From positions 2,728,001 to 2,792,000 of the forward strand of contig CP186339.1 of the NCBI GenBank assembly GCA_049347715.1: a DNA stretch of 64,000 nucleotides. Direction: 5' to 3'. Below, one piece after another: positions 55,803 to 63,750 of this stretch. Positions within the stretch are counted from its first letter, which is position 1; the number at the start of each line of letters is the position of its first letter. Both the position numbers and the translations under genes were made by a program. The DNA is from Thalassotalea_B piscium_A. Its GTDB lineage: Bacteria > Pseudomonadota > Gammaproteobacteria > Enterobacterales > Alteromonadaceae. The notes under the pieces are model-generated. The model saw only the letters and a program-made list of their open reading frames with translations. It did not search any database and had not been told where the DNA came from.

Positions 55803-56777
55803 TTATTTTTTTGGATAAACAATTTCATGCAAACCAACTGAATGGTAAGTTTTGCTCACACCATTTCGAATAACAATTAACTCTTCCTTAGCGGTATATC
55901 GATAAGCATCTTCACCTGGTAGCAGTTGACCTTTTTCAATCATAACTAACTCTTCAAGAACGATATTTGCTATATAACTTAGATCACCTTTTGAGCCTTT
56001 TAGTGTCAAACTTTTTGCGAAGGTGTAGCCCATTGATTCTTCTGTCATAGTGTCGTTAATGACTGCGGTAGCTTTAACGTTTTCTGGGTCGGTCAAAAAT
56101 TCAGTTGGAGATATTATTAAGTTTTCAGGGTCAGTTACCAATGCACCGGTTGGAATTATGTTGCCTTCAAAGTCCATAACGACGGAGTAATCGATAGAAA
56201 TATCCGGAGAATGTACTTTGCCCCAGTACCAATTTTTCATTATTCCAGCGACACTTTTTTCGCCCCAGTTATGATCATGATAACCAGTGCCTTTTACTTG
56301 GATGATTTTGCCATCTTTGTAAAGCTCACCTTCTATATCGCCAGAAGGAACCGCTACGGTCCATGGCATAGGACTTGGTGTTCCTTCAGAGGTATACGGA
56401 TGATTTTGTTTGTTTAATTTTAGTTTGGCGCCGGTCCCTTCTATTAGGGTATAGAATTCGTAATAATCTCCGCAATCTTTACAGTATTGTTCACCTAATT
56501 TCACATCACACTTTTCATAGCTCGTTGATACATCTGCTTCTGTGTACTTTGTTATTTTAGATATTTCAGCTTGACCTTTTGTGTAAATGTTTAGTCGAAC
56601 AGAAGGTTGTCTAGGCTTTAGTCTTGTATCATTTAATGAATACATAACAACAAGATAGTCACCGTTATCAAGGTGCGCATCAAAGTACCACCACTCAAAA
56701 TGCTCTTCTCTGTTCGAAACGGGAAAATCAATATGTGTTGCATCTGCCTTAACGTAATTTGTGGTGTCATTAGTCAT
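55803..56777 (-). CDS. CrtC/AttH-like lipocalin-type hydratase
   Basis: A protein of about 324 residues with the CrtC (carotenoid 1,2-hydratase)/AttH fold of two lipocalin-like barrels. EEHFEWWYFDAHLDNGDYLVVMYSL is the family start, and GTGYHDHNWGEKSVAGIMKNWYWGKV holds the conserved His-Asp-His. Purple-bacterial CrtC hydrates the end double bond of neurosporene or lycopene; AttH-like relatives act on unknown lipids. No signal peptide is visible. The frame opens at 56813, but ATG 56777 is best spaced from AGAG. It is the first structural gene after tetR. Confidence 0.85.
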   Translation of the reverse strand: MTNDTTNYVKADATHIDFPVSNREEHFEWWYFDAHLDNGDYLVVMYSLNDTRLKPRQPSVRLNIYTKGQAEISKITKYTEADVSTSYEKCDVKLGEQYCKDCGDYYEFYTLIEGTGAKLKLNKQNHPYTSEGTPSPMPWTVAVPSGDIEGELYKDGKIIQVKGTGYHDHNWGEKSVAGIMKNWYWGKVHSPDISIDYSVVMDFEGNIIPTGALVTDPENLIISPTEFLTDPENVKATAVINDTMTEESMGYTFAKSLTLKGSKGDLSYIANIVLEELVMIEKGQLLPGEDAYRYTAKEELIVIRNGVSKTYHSVGLHEIVYPKK

Positions 56778-56893
56778 ATTCATATCTCTTTGAGTTAGCG
56801 TTCTTGAGCACATTGGGTTTATAGCGTCTATTTATTAGCGAAGGAGGGAGTGCTAGTGAAGGCGCTACTGATTTTTCTATTTGATGTAGAATT

Positions 56894-57544
56894 TTATCGG
56901 ATCTTATTTTCACTAAATAACCGAGTAAGGTAGTCAATATGTTGCTCTAAAATCATATCGGAAAATGGATCTTTACCCGACAATCGAGTAAATTCAGGCG
57001 CAAAAGTAAAGATAGACGTTGCCGCGCCAATGAAAAGATAGCGTATGTGTAGGCCGTCGCCTTTGGGCATAAGCCCTAATTCCTGAGCTTGCTGCAAAAT
57101 ACCTAATTCAGCATCAGCCCCTGATTTTAGAAAGCGATCGGTTAACCAATTCAATCGTTCTGAATCACCTTGATTTGCTTGCATCATAAAACGATGGAAG
57201 TCAGGAAGTTTTGCACAAAATCCTATGAAGTCCTTAATAAGTGCGCGGATCATGGCAGGCGCCTCTACACCATTTAGAGCCACTCGTCGCTCAAAAAATT
57301 GCTTGGTGTAAGCGTCAAATACCCACTCGGCAGTAGCTTTCCATAGTGCATCTTTACTACCGAAGTGATGAGAAATAAGCGTGTGATTCACACCTGCTTT
57401 ATTAGCAATAGCTCGGGTAGAAACACCGTCGAAACCCGCGTTGGCAAACTCGGTGAGTGCTGCTTCAAGGATTTTAGACTTAGTCTCTTGCGCACGCCCT
57501 TGCTCAGAACGCTTGATTGGCTTTTTTTCTACTGAAATATTCAT
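56894..57544 (-). CDS. TetR/AcrR family transcriptional regulator
   Basis: A 216-residue repressor type. The HTH is at residues ~20-65: ETKSKILEAALTEFANAGFDGVSTRAIANKAGVNHTLISHHFGSKDALW. The helical C-terminal domain should bind a small lipophilic ligand. It is the promoter-proximal gene of the minus-strand block and lies 80-120 bp ahead of the CrtC-like gene, so it is the natural regulator of the hydratase genes and of itself. The ligand could be a fatty acid or terpenoid. Confidence 0.92.
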   Translation of the reverse strand: MNISVEKKPIKRSEQGRAQETKSKILEAALTEFANAGFDGVSTRAIANKAGVNHTLISHHFGSKDALWKATAEWVFDAYTKQFFERRVALNGVEAPAMIRALIKDFIGFCAKLPDFHRFMMQANQGDSERLNWLTDRFLKSGADAELGILQQAQELGLMPKGDGLHIRYLFIGAATSIFTFAPEFTRLSGKDPFSDMILEQHIDYLTRLFSENKIR

Positions 57545-57863
57545 AGTTACCTCAAATCAATGAGACACTATATTAAACAAGTGGTACATTAAAATCAATA
57601 AAACAATACAACTGTTAAGTTTAGTAAGGCAAAGGTTATTTATAAAATTATTACTTAAACATTGCAGGCATTGACGTTATTACAGGTAGATTGAAAAGTA
57701 ATTAAAGTGTATCTGACTCTACTTAATACTACTTAATAAAATGGTAATAACGGGTATATTGAAGGGAAACTTGTTTATTGAGTGCTTGGGTCATGTGGAG
57801 CACCTGTTTACTGGTTATTATTCAACCATAGTAAAGAGGTAGGGTTTAATCAAAAGTTTATGG

Positions 57864-58799
57864 ATGTCCCTATTAAAATGTTGTGTTGATACAGGAAAAC
57901 ATCAACTCGATATTTATATACGTCCTTTAGACATATATTTCACTGTAGAAAATAATGAAAAAGGTATCAAAGAAGCCGTTAAAACCATAAAAAAATACAA
58001 ACCTGAACGCATTGTTATTGAAGCGACTGGTCGACTTGAAATGCCCTTTATTTTAGCTTGTGCTAATGCCAAGCTACCCTTCACTATTGCTAACCCTGTT
58101 CATATAAAAAGGTTCGCTGGTGCACTCGGGCAACGAGCAAAAACTGATAAGCTTGATGCGCAACTAATTGCCCATTATAGCGAAGCTATTAAACCGAGAT
58201 TATCTTGCCTAAAGCCAGACACAATGCAAGCGATGAGTGACTTAGTGACGCGCCGAAATCAACTACTCAATATGCAAACTATGGAAAAAAATCGCCTTCA
58301 AATTATGCCTAAGGAGTTAGCGATGACGATTAAACCTGTGCTGACTTTATTTAAAAATCAGATAAGTAAAATAGAAGATAAGATAGTGGCATTAATTGAG
58401 CGTTGTCCTGAATACCAAGCTAAAAACATGATACTCCAAAGCATGGTCGGTATAGGAAAAATTGCCGCAGCTTCGCTAATTAGTAATCTACCGGAGCTAG
58501 GATATATTAACAGCAAACAAGCTAGCGCTTTAATTGGTGTTGCACCAATGAATAGGGATAGCGGCCGCTATAAAGGACAACGAAAAATTCAAGGAGGAAG
58601 ACCACAAGTCAGAACCGTTTTATACATGGCAATGATGTCAGCAATGCAAGCTAATCCTGTTTTCAAAGCAACATATCAACGATTATTGGCAGCAGGAAAA
58701 CCAAAGAAAGTGGCAATAATTGCCTGTATTAGAAAGATGATTGTTATCTTAAATTCAATGCTAAGAGATGGTGTAATGTGGGAAGCGCCAAAAGTGTGA
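57864..58799 (+). mobile_element. IS110-family transposase (insertion sequence)
   Basis: A complete 311-residue DEDD transposase: CVDTGKHQLDIYI (first Asp), IVIEATGRLE (Glu), KTDKLDAQLIA (Asp), and the C-terminal transposase_20 domain MVGIGKIAAASLISNLPELG...ALIGVAPMNRDSG with the serine region. IS110/IS1111 elements lack ordinary terminal repeats and I could not fix the ends; the element probably spans roughly 57.7-58.82 kb. Its 3' end lies next to an attC-type R'' box (58827-58833). Members of the IS1111-attC group are known to insert into attC sites, so this looks like such an event. Confidence 0.85.
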
Positions 58800-58826
58800 A
58801 ATTAACTATTGACGCCATAGTCTCTT

Positions 58827-58833
58827 GTTAGCA
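58827..58833 (-). repeat. R''-type box after the 114-aa cassette gene
   Basis: On the minus strand TGCTAACAAG begins 12 nt after the stop. TGCTAAC is the exact complement of the box upstream of the same gene (59196-59202), as expected for R'' and R' boxes that bracket a cassette. The remaining attC is cut off by the IS110-family element. Confidence 0.5.
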
Positions 58834-58844
58834 GTACCTGCCAC

Positions 58845-59189
58845 TTAATACTTTGGCTGACCTTGTGAATTATTACTAGCTGAATCTGTCCAGTGGAACT
58901 CAGACAAAGACAAAAATATAGCATTTTTTAAATTGAGAATCTCGACTGCCTCAGCACTGAAACAACCACCGACAACAACCAAATTTGAGTCGGTTAATTC
59001 ACCTAATGTATTTAATGCTTTATCAACGATAGAGCTTTTCACGATATCTTTTCTATTATGAGGAAAGATGATCAATGTACTAAATTCGCTAAGTTGAGAT
59101 TCACAACTAACGGCAAGGCTTTTATATTCTGTTGGAACCCTTTCTTTTATTAAATGGGACTCCAAACTTTTAGTTATGCGATATTTCAT
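58845..59189 (-). CDS. Hypothetical 114-aa protein, probable first gene cassette
   Basis: A small alpha/beta protein (strands FSTLIIFPH, NLVVVGGCFS, NAIFLSLSEF alternating with helices), soluble, without a known family. It is bracketed by GTTAGCAGTAC and its exact complement, whose inner seven bases look like R' and R'' boxes. It is the gene nearest to the integrase relic and reads away from it, which is the position and direction of a first cassette. The start codon is only 6 nt from the R' box and there is little room for a ribosome binding site, as in many cassettes. Confidence 0.6.
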   Translation of the reverse strand: MKYRITKSLESHLIKERVPTEYKSLAVSCESQLSEFSTLIIFPHNRKDIVKSSIVDKALNTLGELTDSNLVVVGGCFSAEAVEILNLKNAIFLSLSEFHWTDSASNNSQGQPKY

Positions 59190-59195
59190 AAGTAC

Positions 59196-59544
59196 TGCTA
59201 ACGCTTATTATCAAGCATTTAGTATAAAGTCCCAGACACTCTTTTGAAGTACTGACTCTATAGGTAAGCTAGATAATTGATTTAAATAGATAAAACATCC
59301 GTTGTTTGGTTGAGTTCTCATTGCTTCTCCGTAAACAAAGTGAGAATTCTTTTAGCCAGAATTACTTGTGCCCTATTAAATAATATTTGGAAAAAAATTT
59401 CTACTAAAAATTAACTACTCACAAATTCATAAAAAACAAAGCGAGTTTCTAAAAAATATTTAGTAGGACCAAAAAGTGGTTATTTTTGATAAAATTCATT
59501 ATACCTGTGTAAAGATACAGCTTTCATTTGTTTGTAAGCGTATT
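59196..59544. other. Putative attI/Pc region of the relic integron
   Basis: This ~350-bp non-coding stretch separates the first cassette from the broken integrase, which reads in the opposite direction. That is where attI and the cassette promoter Pc lie in integrons. The box TGCTAAC at 59196-59202 (GTTAGCA on the minus strand) would be the attI-cassette junction. I could not recognise the other attI boxes or Pc. Confidence 0.4.
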
Positions 59545-60157
59545 ATGGAAAAATCACCTTTTCTGGTATTTATTAGAGAATTTTGCCGGGCTAAACATTA
59601 CGCCTTAAAAACCGAAAAAGTTTATTTACATTAGCTAAAGCGATATATGTCATCATTTTAGTGTTTATGCGACACGTAGTGTGTATTGGGTAATTGTTTG
59701 TAGAACTAAGGTGCTACCTGCTAGGTGTGTCAGCGTTGGTGCCGTTATTACACCTAATTTTATGTGATAAACAATTCTCTTTTTTAACAAACAGCGACTA
59801 CTAGCCTGAGAAATAAAGTAAGTTACCATCTGATTATTGGTTGATTTAATACTTTCATAATTGGACGATATTTATTAGGAGCCCTAACGCCCAACTAACA
59901 TTGTATTAAGCTACAATCCATGAAAGTGATAACGCTAAAAATAGGGGTAAAAATGCAGTAAAAGCGGCTGAAATAACAAAATCACACCACATATGTTACA
60001 ACATTGTTTCGCATCTCATTGGTTGCAAAGGGGTGCAAACATTAGAGCGGTTCAAGGTCAACTAGGTCATTCAGATATAAACATAACTCAAATTGATACT
60101 CACGCATTACAACAAAGTGCCAATGGCGTTATATGCCCGTTAAGTAGAATAGTTTAA
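59545..60157 (+). pseudogene. intI: Integron integrase (IntI) relic
   Basis: Two parts of one tyrosine recombinase remain. The first (59545-59656) reads MEKSPFLVFIREFCRAKHYA...KTEKVYLH, a stop (TAG for Trp), LKRYMSSF, matching the IntI N-terminus. The second (about 59930-60157) reads KNAVKAAEITKITPHMLQHCFASHWLQRG, then AVQGQLGHSDINITQIDTHAL and ends near CPLSRIV, matching the IntI C-terminus. In it the catalytic Arg of HxLRH is Gln and the nucleophilic Tyr of TQIYTH is Asp. The middle, with the IntI-specific patch, is lost. It cannot be active. It diverges from the minus-strand cassettes. Confidence 0.85.
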
Positions 60158-60181
60158 AATAACAAAACAACGGGGGAATTA

Positions 60182-60457
60182 TTAAACAAAAAGCTCTGCC
60201 GCTTGGGGATTTTTTTCTAAATAATTAACAATATAAGAGCAATCTGCCACTGCTTTTTTGTTATTTTTTTTAATCTCTTGCAGTACATCTTCTAAAAGTG
60301 TTCTGGCGAGTCCCTTCCCTGCTAATTCCTCAGGCACAATAGTGTGTGTTAAGTGCATATGACCATTTTGTTCATCGTAAGTAATATACGCAATATGGCC
60401 ATCAATATGATATTCATATTTACATTCTTTTACGTTATGTACTAATGTATAAGACAT
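60182..60457 (-). CDS. GNAT-like N-acetyltransferase (COG2388, YidJ/GTL3B type)
   Basis: A 91-residue minimal GNAT fold: YEYHIDGHIAYITYDEQNGHMHLTHTIVPEELAGKGLARTLLEDVL contains the acetyl-CoA loop GKGLA. The conserved CSYIVNYLEKNP at the end is the family hallmark. Substrate is unknown. It lies just after the integrase relic and marks the return to ordinary chromosome. AAGG precedes the ATG. Confidence 0.9.
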   Translation of the reverse strand: MSYTLVHNVKECKYEYHIDGHIAYITYDEQNGHMHLTHTIVPEELAGKGLARTLLEDVLQEIKKNNKKAVADCSYIVNYLEKNPQAAELFV

Positions 60458-60543
60458 AAGGAACCTTTTAACCTACTTACCTATTTTGTTGTTGGTAAAA
60501 ATAACACGAAATATAAAGATGCACACCTCTATTTTGTTAAAAG

Positions 60544-60586
60544 TGTCACATTAATGACATTCATTTATAGGTTATGTTTCTATAAT
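60544..60586 (+). promoter_or_regulatory. Activator-type promoter of the dnaJ-like gene
   Basis: The palindromic box TGTCACATTAATGACA (60544-60559) is followed after exactly 21 nt by TATAAT (60581-60586). That places the centre of the box at -41.5 relative to the expected start site, the class II position used by Crp/Fnr-family activators. The promoter of dnaK at 63576 has the same box and the same spacing. No good -35 hexamer exists without the box. Confidence 0.7.
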
Positions 60587-60728
60587 AACGCCATCAAATT
60601 GGACTATCTAAAACTAGTTAACAAATTAATCGGCGGTGATTCTAACGTAAGCTTTACTAGCAAACACATTATCGCTGAAAGATAACCTATAGCGTTATCT
60701 ATTATGTATTTAAACGCAGGAGGTCACT

Positions 60729-61682
60729 GTGAATTACAAAGATTATTATAAAATTATGGGTGTTGATAAACACGCATCACAAGAAGATATTAAAAAGTCA
60801 TATCGAAAATTAGCACGTAAATTTCACCCTGATGTAAGTAAAGAAAAAGACGCGGAAACACGTTTTAAAGATATCAATGAAGCTTACGAAGTATTACGTG
60901 ATAAAGAAAAACGTGCCGCTTATGACGAATTAGGCAGTAATTGGAAAGCCGGTCAAGCAGGCTTTACACCACCTCCAAGCTGGCAGAATCAATACCAACA
61001 AGGTGATAGTCAGTTCAATGCTGGTGGTCAAGGTGATTTTAGTGATTTTTTTGAATCATTATTTGGTGGTGGTTTTAATGGCAATAGACAATCTGCAAGA
61101 GGACGTCAGTCTATGCAAGGTCAAGACAGCCATGCAAAAATACAGATTGATTTACAAGATGCTTATACCGGAGCTACTCGTAGTTTTACCTTGCGAGATC
61201 AAGTAATGAATGAGCAAGGACAAATGCAAACGAAAGAACGCACATTAAAGGTTAAAATTCCAAAAGGAATTAAACCTGGTCAGAAAATCCGTCTTCAAAA
61301 TCAAGGAGAAGCGGGTTATGGTGGTGCAAAGAATGGTGATTTATATATTGAAGTTGGCTTCAATTCTGATCCCTTGTACAGCATAGATGGTGCTGATATT
61401 ACAACAGAGGTAAGCATTACTCCTTGGGAAGCAGCATTAGGTGAAAAGGTAAAAGTACCGACACCAACAGGTACTATTGATTTAAGTTTACCTAAATTGG
61501 TCAGCAGTGGTAGTAAAATGCGACTAAAAGGACGTGGCTTACCAAGTAAAGTACCTGGCGATTTTTTTGTAAAACTCAAAATAGTGTTTCCAAAAAGTTT
61601 ATCTCCAGAAGAAGAGGCGCTTTACCAATCTTTAAAAGCACTTGCCACTAAAGGCACCGTTAACCAAAAAGCAGAGGCATAA
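60729..61682 (+). CDS. cbpA: DnaJ-family co-chaperone, CbpA type (no zinc finger)
   Basis: A 317-residue type II J-protein. The J-domain (residues ~3-68) has the essential HPD in RKFHPDVSKEKDAETRF. A Gly/Phe/Gln-rich linker (~75-135) follows, then two C-terminal substrate-binding domains (IQIDLQDAYTGATRSFTL...VSITPWEAALGEKVKVPTP) without the CxxCxGxG zinc repeats of DnaJ. It should stimulate a DnaK ATPase. The start is GTG 60729 behind a perfect AGGAGG. The modulator gene cbpM is missing. Regulation is shared with dnaK through the TGTCA-N6-TGACA box. Confidence 0.92.
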   Translation: MNYKDYYKIMGVDKHASQEDIKKSYRKLARKFHPDVSKEKDAETRFKDINEAYEVLRDKEKRAAYDELGSNWKAGQAGFTPPPSWQNQYQQGDSQFNAGGQGDFSDFFESLFGGGFNGNRQSARGRQSMQGQDSHAKIQIDLQDAYTGATRSFTLRDQVMNEQGQMQTKERTLKVKIPKGIKPGQKIRLQNQGEAGYGGAKNGDLYIEVGFNSDPLYSIDGADITTEVSITPWEAALGEKVKVPTPTGTIDLSLPKLVSSGSKMRLKGRGLPSKVPGDFFVKLKIVFPKSLSPEEEALYQSLKALATKGTVNQKAEA

Positions 61683-61702
61683 TTTTATGCCTCTTTTTTT
61701 AT
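61673..61702 (+). terminator. Intrinsic terminator of the dnaJ-like gene
   Basis: AGAGGCAT and ATGCCTCT form an 8-bp stem with a 6-nt loop, overlapping the stop codon and followed by a run of T. Confidence 0.85.
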
Positions 61703-61869
61703 TAAATACGCTTTAATCTCTTTATTCATTATAATTAATAGATACCAGTGAAATAATGTAAGCCTTTATCGGGTCTATTGCCTTATTCCGTAGGAAGCTA
61801 ATTTTTTTACACGAGAACTTAACCAGCCTCAACGTAAGAAACCTTTTAAGAACAACATAAGGTAAAATA

Positions 61870-62589
61870 ATGAATTTAAAAAAAATTACTGATATCTGTA
61901 AGCTTACAGTCATTCCTTTATTACTAGGTTTTCCTGTTGCCATCATCGCCTACCGTATGCAGTTATGGGACATGAGAACATCTTTTAGTCTCATTAAATT
62001 TTCAGGCTATGCCAGCGCAGTAGTGCTAGGGCTAGTGTTATTACTTGGCATTTTCGCGATATTTAAAAAACAGCGAAATGTAGCCAAAAGTTGTTCTATA
62101 ATTGCGCTACTATTAGCAATACCTGTTGTTGGGCTCTCACTGCAAGCAAGCAAAGCTAAGTCTTTACCTTTTCTTCATCAGGTCACTACCGATACCGTTA
62201 ATTTACCTAAATTTCAAAAAGTAATAGCACTACGAGGTGAAAATAGTAACCCACTCAAATATGACAGTGAAAAACTCGCCCCGTTACAATTAGCTGCTTA
62301 TCCCCAATTACAACCAATTATAAGCAATTTAGACACAAAGAAAGCTTTTGCAAAAGCCATTACCACAGCTAACAAACTCGGCTGGGAAATTGTTGCAATG
62401 AATCAAACAGACGGAATTATTGAAGCCGTTGATACAACCTTACTTTGGGGATTCAAAGACGATGTGGTAATTCGTATTGAAGCGACTGAATCAGGTAGCA
62501 AGATAGATTTACGCTCAATTTCTCGTGTTGGAGGTACTGACCTTGGCGCCAATGCCGCCCGCATAACTAAGTTTATTAGTACCTTTTAA
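61870..62589 (+). CDS. DUF1499 membrane protein
   Basis: A 239-residue protein with three N-terminal membrane helices (VIPLLLGFPVAIIAYRM; ASAVVLGLVLLLGIFAIF; CSIIALLLAIPVVGLSLQA) and a C-terminal DUF1499 domain (DTKKAFAKAITTANKLGWEIVAMNQTDGIIEAVDTT...VVIRIEATESGSKIDLRSISRVGGTDLGANAARI). The function of the domain is unknown. The ATG follows AAGG. It lies between the two chaperone genes, but a terminator separates it from the first and no copy of the shared operator is seen before it. Confidence 0.88.
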   Translation: MNLKKITDICKLTVIPLLLGFPVAIIAYRMQLWDMRTSFSLIKFSGYASAVVLGLVLLLGIFAIFKKQRNVAKSCSIIALLLAIPVVGLSLQASKAKSLPFLHQVTTDTVNLPKFQKVIALRGENSNPLKYDSEKLAPLQLAAYPQLQPIISNLDTKKAFAKAITTANKLGWEIVAMNQTDGIIEAVDTTLLWGFKDDVVIRIEATESGSKIDLRSISRVGGTDLGANAARITKFISTF

Positions 62590-62595
62590 AATAAA

Positions 62596-63411
62596 TTAAG
62601 CCTTGTTGTTATCCGCAGGCAGACTTTTTAACGAAGAATCTGGTAGCGCATTTAATGAAGAGGCATTAGGTAAAGTTTGCATGTATTTCGCTTCTTTTTC
62701 TAATGCTTCTAAATCGTTAACGATCAGCTTATTACGTTTTTTATCAATAGTGCCTTCTTTTTTCCAAAGCTGTAATTGTTTATTAATCACTTGTCTCACT
62801 GAACCTGTCATTCTCGCTAAGGTTTCATCAGTTAAACCATTCACTAGATGATGATGATGCTCTTCTTCTTTTGTTCCCGTGTAGAATTTGATTTTTTTTA
62901 TGTGTTCTAAAATAATACGACTTAAACGGGTAGGCACATCATGCAATATAAGACTACTTGCTTGCTCTTCTTTCTCTCGCATTTTTTGCGCTAAATAAGG
63001 CATAAACTGTTGGTTAAATTCAGGGTAAGTCCATAACCAATGACGCATAGTTGCCAATTTAACCGAAAGCAATTTAACCGTAGTTAATGGTGAAATAATA
63101 ACATCATGGGGTTGGTCATCAAATAACACCATAAGGTCGAAACAATCACCAGCATACAACATGTCTAATGTTGCTTCTCTTCCGGTTTCAGGGTTAGTTT
63201 GCTTAATTTCCAACTGCCCTTCAATCAAAACAAAAAAACGTTTTGTTAAAATGTCTGCATTAATGTAATCGCCTTTATGCCATTCACTTAATAGAAATTC
63301 TTGTTGAAAATCTTCAATTAATTTTGCGGGGAGATCAGCAAACAAATTAGCTTGCTTAACTAAAACGGGGCTCGCTTTTTGCGATAAAGGGGTAACAACA
63401 TTTTTTTGCAT
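62596..63411 (-). CDS. Crp/Fnr family transcriptional regulator
   Basis: A 271-residue regulator with an N-terminal cyclic-nucleotide-binding-type barrel (residues ~22-145) and a C-terminal winged helix (~165-240; GLTDETLARMTGSVRQVINKQLQLWKKEGTI). The barrel lacks the cAMP-binding Arg-Ser segment of CRP, and there are no FNR cluster cysteines, so the signal is something else. A run of four His before the HTH (EEEHHHHLV, ~183-191) and a 35-residue Ser/Asn/Leu tail are unusual. The recognition helix differs from CRP and FNR. It is divergent from dnaK, with a perfect TGTCACA-TT-TGTGACA box between them. Confidence 0.9.
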   Translation of the reverse strand: MQKNVVTPLSQKASPVLVKQANLFADLPAKLIEDFQQEFLLSEWHKGDYINADILTKRFFVLIEGQLEIKQTNPETGREATLDMLYAGDCFDLMVLFDDQPHDVIISPLTTVKLLSVKLATMRHWLWTYPEFNQQFMPYLAQKMREKEEQASSLILHDVPTRLSRIILEHIKKIKFYTGTKEEEHHHHLVNGLTDETLARMTGSVRQVINKQLQLWKKEGTIDKKRNKLIVNDLEALEKEAKYMQTLPNASSLNALPDSSLKSLPADNNKA

Positions 63412-63575
63412 AAGTAAAATAACTGAAGCGCTAGCGTACCAAGAGTTTCATTCTACCGCGTTGATAGCATATAGCAAAAAATAATCCTTTATTTATCCAT
63501 TACCTATCAACTTAGCACGATTTAACACACTGATATTTATAACTAAAATAAATTAACAAAATAAAACAAAGCGAG

Positions 63576-63618
63576 TGTCACATTTGTGACAGATGCATTT
63601 CTTCTGCTTGCGTATCAT
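63576..63618 (+). promoter_or_regulatory. Activator-type promoter of dnaK
   Basis: TGTCACATTTGTGACA (63576-63591), a nearly perfect palindrome, is followed after exactly 21 nt by TATCAT (63613-63618), putting the box centre at -41.5. The same arrangement occurs before the dnaJ-like gene. The box lies 165 bp from the divergent Crp/Fnr gene and could also control it. Confidence 0.7.
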
Positions 63619-63750
63619 AGCGTCATTAACCAAACATCCAAGTAAAACCATTAAGACAAGTCGGTTTATACAAGGTTGTTTATACGGTCAAACTGCTTCA
63701 TGGATTACCCAAAAGCATACGACCTTTTATTAAATAATAAGGTAACTATT

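Noticed and set aside
60001..60157. A XerC/XerD-type recombinase fragment
   Set aside because: The C-terminal end pattern, the N-terminal SPFL..IREF start and the divergent cassette layout fit IntI better. A structural search could still settle this.
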